Below, piece after piece: positions 5,489 to 6,093 of a stretch of DNA of 6,093 nt. The notes under the pieces are model-generated. The model made no database searches and was not told where the DNA came from. It worked only from the letters and a program-made list of their open reading frames with translations. Location of the stretch: the NCBI GenBank assembly GCA_020849725.1, contig JADLAZ010000216.1, positions 1-6,093 of the forward strand, read 5' to 3'. Both the position numbers and the translations under genes were made by a program. This DNA comes from Chloroflexota bacterium (GTDB lineage: Bacteria > Chloroflexota > Chloroflexia > Thermomicrobiales > JADLAZ01). Every line of letters starts with the position of its first letter. Position 1 is the first letter of the stretch.

Positions 5489-5683
5489 GTGCATCAGCGA
5501 CCGTCGACCACCACCGTGCTTGGTATGCCGCTCATCTCGCTGATCGGGCTGCTGGCGCCGATCATCCTGATCGGCGTCTTATCGATCGCCGGCCTGTTCA
5601 TTGTCTCGGGCTACGCCATCCCGACAATCGTGCTGGTGACGCTGATCCTGGTCGCCGCTGCCATCACGCTGGCGGCCGGCTAG
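5489..5683 (+). CDS. Small two-helix membrane protein, function unknown
   Basis: The 64-residue protein starts with GTG at 5489, chosen for the AAGGAGA SD 8 nt upstream. A polar N-terminus of about 10 residues (HQRPSTTT) is followed by two hydrophobic helices at about residues 13-39 and 43-63. They are separated by a short turn (SGYAIP), and the protein ends right after the second helix. Hairpin topology with both ends on one side of the membrane is likely. There are no charged residues after Arg4, so no catalytic or metal site is visible. A 90-residue form from GTG 5411 is possible but conflicts with the predicted promoter. It is transcribed divergently from the epimerase. I do not recognise a family; coding potential rests on hydrophobic periodicity and the initiation site. 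Confidence 0.65.
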   Translation: MHQRPSTTTVLGMPLISLIGLLAPIILIGVLSIAGLFIVSGYAIPTIVLVTLILVAAAITLAAG

Positions 5684-5895
5684 GCGTCAATGGCGGCGTC
5701 GGTCCACGGGGCGCGGCTCCGGCGGCCGGCGGCCCACTGGTCAGAGGACCGCTGGAGCGGGGAGTTGAGCTGTCCGCTAGGTGGTGAGTTGCTGGCGGCA
5801 GCGGGCGCAGTGCTGGTCATCGCGCGGCGGACCTGAGCGACCCAGATCACCTGCTCCCATGCCCAGCACCTGGCCCCAGCCCCGCCACGCCCATG

Positions 5896-5904
5896 TGCTA
5901 TACT
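5896..5904 (+). promoter_or_regulatory. Extended -10 promoter of the right-edge gene
   Basis: TGCTATACT is an exact TGn plus TATACT extended -10 element. No -35 is evident at 16-18 bp, as is common for extended -10 promoters. Transcription from about 5911 would give a leader of about 130 nt before the ATG at 6040. Confidence 0.55.
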
Positions 5905-5915
5905 TCCTGCGGCCT

Positions 5916-5950
5916 GGGCGCGACGTGCGCTCGGGCGATTTCGCACGCCC
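5916..5950 (+). repeat. Stem-loop at the start of the right-edge gene leader
   Basis: CGTGCG (5924-5929) pairs with CGCACG (5942-5947) around a 12-nt loop. GGG (5916-5918) can extend it with CCC (5948-5950) across a bulge. It lies just after the predicted transcription start and could be a leader RNA element. No known riboswitch core is recognised. Confidence 0.35.
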
Positions 5951-6039
5951 CCGGACCCATCGCCTGGTGTGCCGCCGCGCGCGGTCGGTGGTGGGGTTGA
6001 ACGGGGCGGACGCACAACACCACGGAGGAGCAGCCAGCT

Positions 6040-6093
6040 ATGTCAGTCACCATGGACGATGTCCAGCAAAGCACCATCATGTCGATGAAGGAG
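6040..6093 (+). CDS. N-terminus of an unidentified protein (partial, cut by right edge)
   Basis: ATG 6040 is preceded by GGAGGAG (6024-6030) at 9 nt, the best SD in the area. It follows an extended -10 promoter and a leader of about 130 nt. Eighteen codons are visible: MSVTMDDVQQSTIMSMKE, without a stop before the edge. A second in-frame ATG at 6052 (MDDVQQ) is a less likely start. The peptide is hydrophilic and probably helical, with no signal peptide. It is too short to assign a family. Confidence 0.65.
   Translation, partial: MSVTMDDVQQSTIMSMKE

Larger units (their letters stand above)
5684..6039. other. Intergenic region and leader of the right-edge gene
   Basis: This 356-bp stretch holds no gene I can support with confidence. 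A 48-codon frame (5690-5836, plus) starts 6 nt after the small membrane protein stop. It ends in a hydrophobic stretch (GGELLAAAGAVLVIARRT) but has only a weak SD. The right part carries the extended -10 promoter and two possible leader stems: 5924-5929 with 5942-5947, and 5988-5993 with 6018-6023. Confidence 0.55.

Noticed and set aside
5790..5865. Short minus-strand frame ending in HCARCRQQLTT, resembling half a zinc ribbon
   Set aside because: Only one CxxC pair, about 25 codons from the nearest ATG, no second metal pair and no SD.
5680..6015. 111-codon minus-strand open frame in the gap before the right-edge gene
   Set aside because: No SD or domain, Ser/Ala/Arg/Pro-rich composition, and it runs against the extended -10 promoter and leader of the downstream gene.
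1..6093. Search for CRISPR arrays, transposase genes, integrases, att-site repeats or rRNA/tRNA genes
   Set aside because: No regularly spaced direct repeats, no mobile-element protein motifs and no structural RNA signatures were seen.

Overview
The window is high-GC bacterial DNA (roughly two-thirds G+C by eye) with an ordinary chromosomal layout: short operons, tight gene spacing, Shine-Dalgarno (SD) sites and sigma-70-like -10 boxes. The gene set (PEP-synthase/rifamycin-phosphotransferase-type ATP-grasp enzyme, HAD-IIA phosphatase, Methyltransf_11 protein, CinA-C protein, aldose-epimerase-like protein, small membrane proteins) and the coding style resemble Chloroflexota such as Thermomicrobia. 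That placement is an impression, not a demonstrated fact. I see no rRNA, tRNA, CRISPR array, insertion sequence or phage gene.

Layout from left to right. (1) 1-886, minus strand: the N-terminal 295 residues of an ATP-grasp (PPDK_N) enzyme of the Rph/PpsA type, cut by the left edge. (2) 887-1232: a 346-bp gap with a perfect 12-bp inverted repeat, an isolated consensus TATAAT and a long GC-rich stem-loop. (3) 1233-2895, minus strand: a two-gene unit read HAD phosphatase then SAM methyltransferase. (4) 2896-3128: a divergent promoter region with a leader hairpin on the HAD side and a 10-bp inverted repeat bracketing the promoter on the other side. (5) 3129-3569, plus strand: a four-helix membrane protein. 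(6) 3580-5178, minus strand: a two-gene unit read aldose-1-epimerase-like protein then CinA/PncC-type amidase. It converges on the membrane protein with only 10 bp between stops. (7) 5179-5488: a second divergent promoter region. (8) 5489-5683, plus strand: a 64-residue two-helix membrane protein. (9) 5684-6039: a gap ending in an extended -10 promoter and a roughly 130-nt leader. (10) 6040-6093: the first 18 codons of a plus-strand gene that runs off the right edge.

Functionally these look like independent housekeeping or accessory units. The HAD phosphatase, epimerase and CinA-type amidase fit small-metabolite salvage or repair (sugar phosphates, sugar anomers, pyridine nucleotides), but nothing in the sequence links them into one pathway. 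I found no convincing new multi-gene system. The points most worth a second look are the identity of the left-edge enzyme (rifamycin resistance or PEP synthesis) and the perfect inverted repeats placed on or beside promoter-like sequences.
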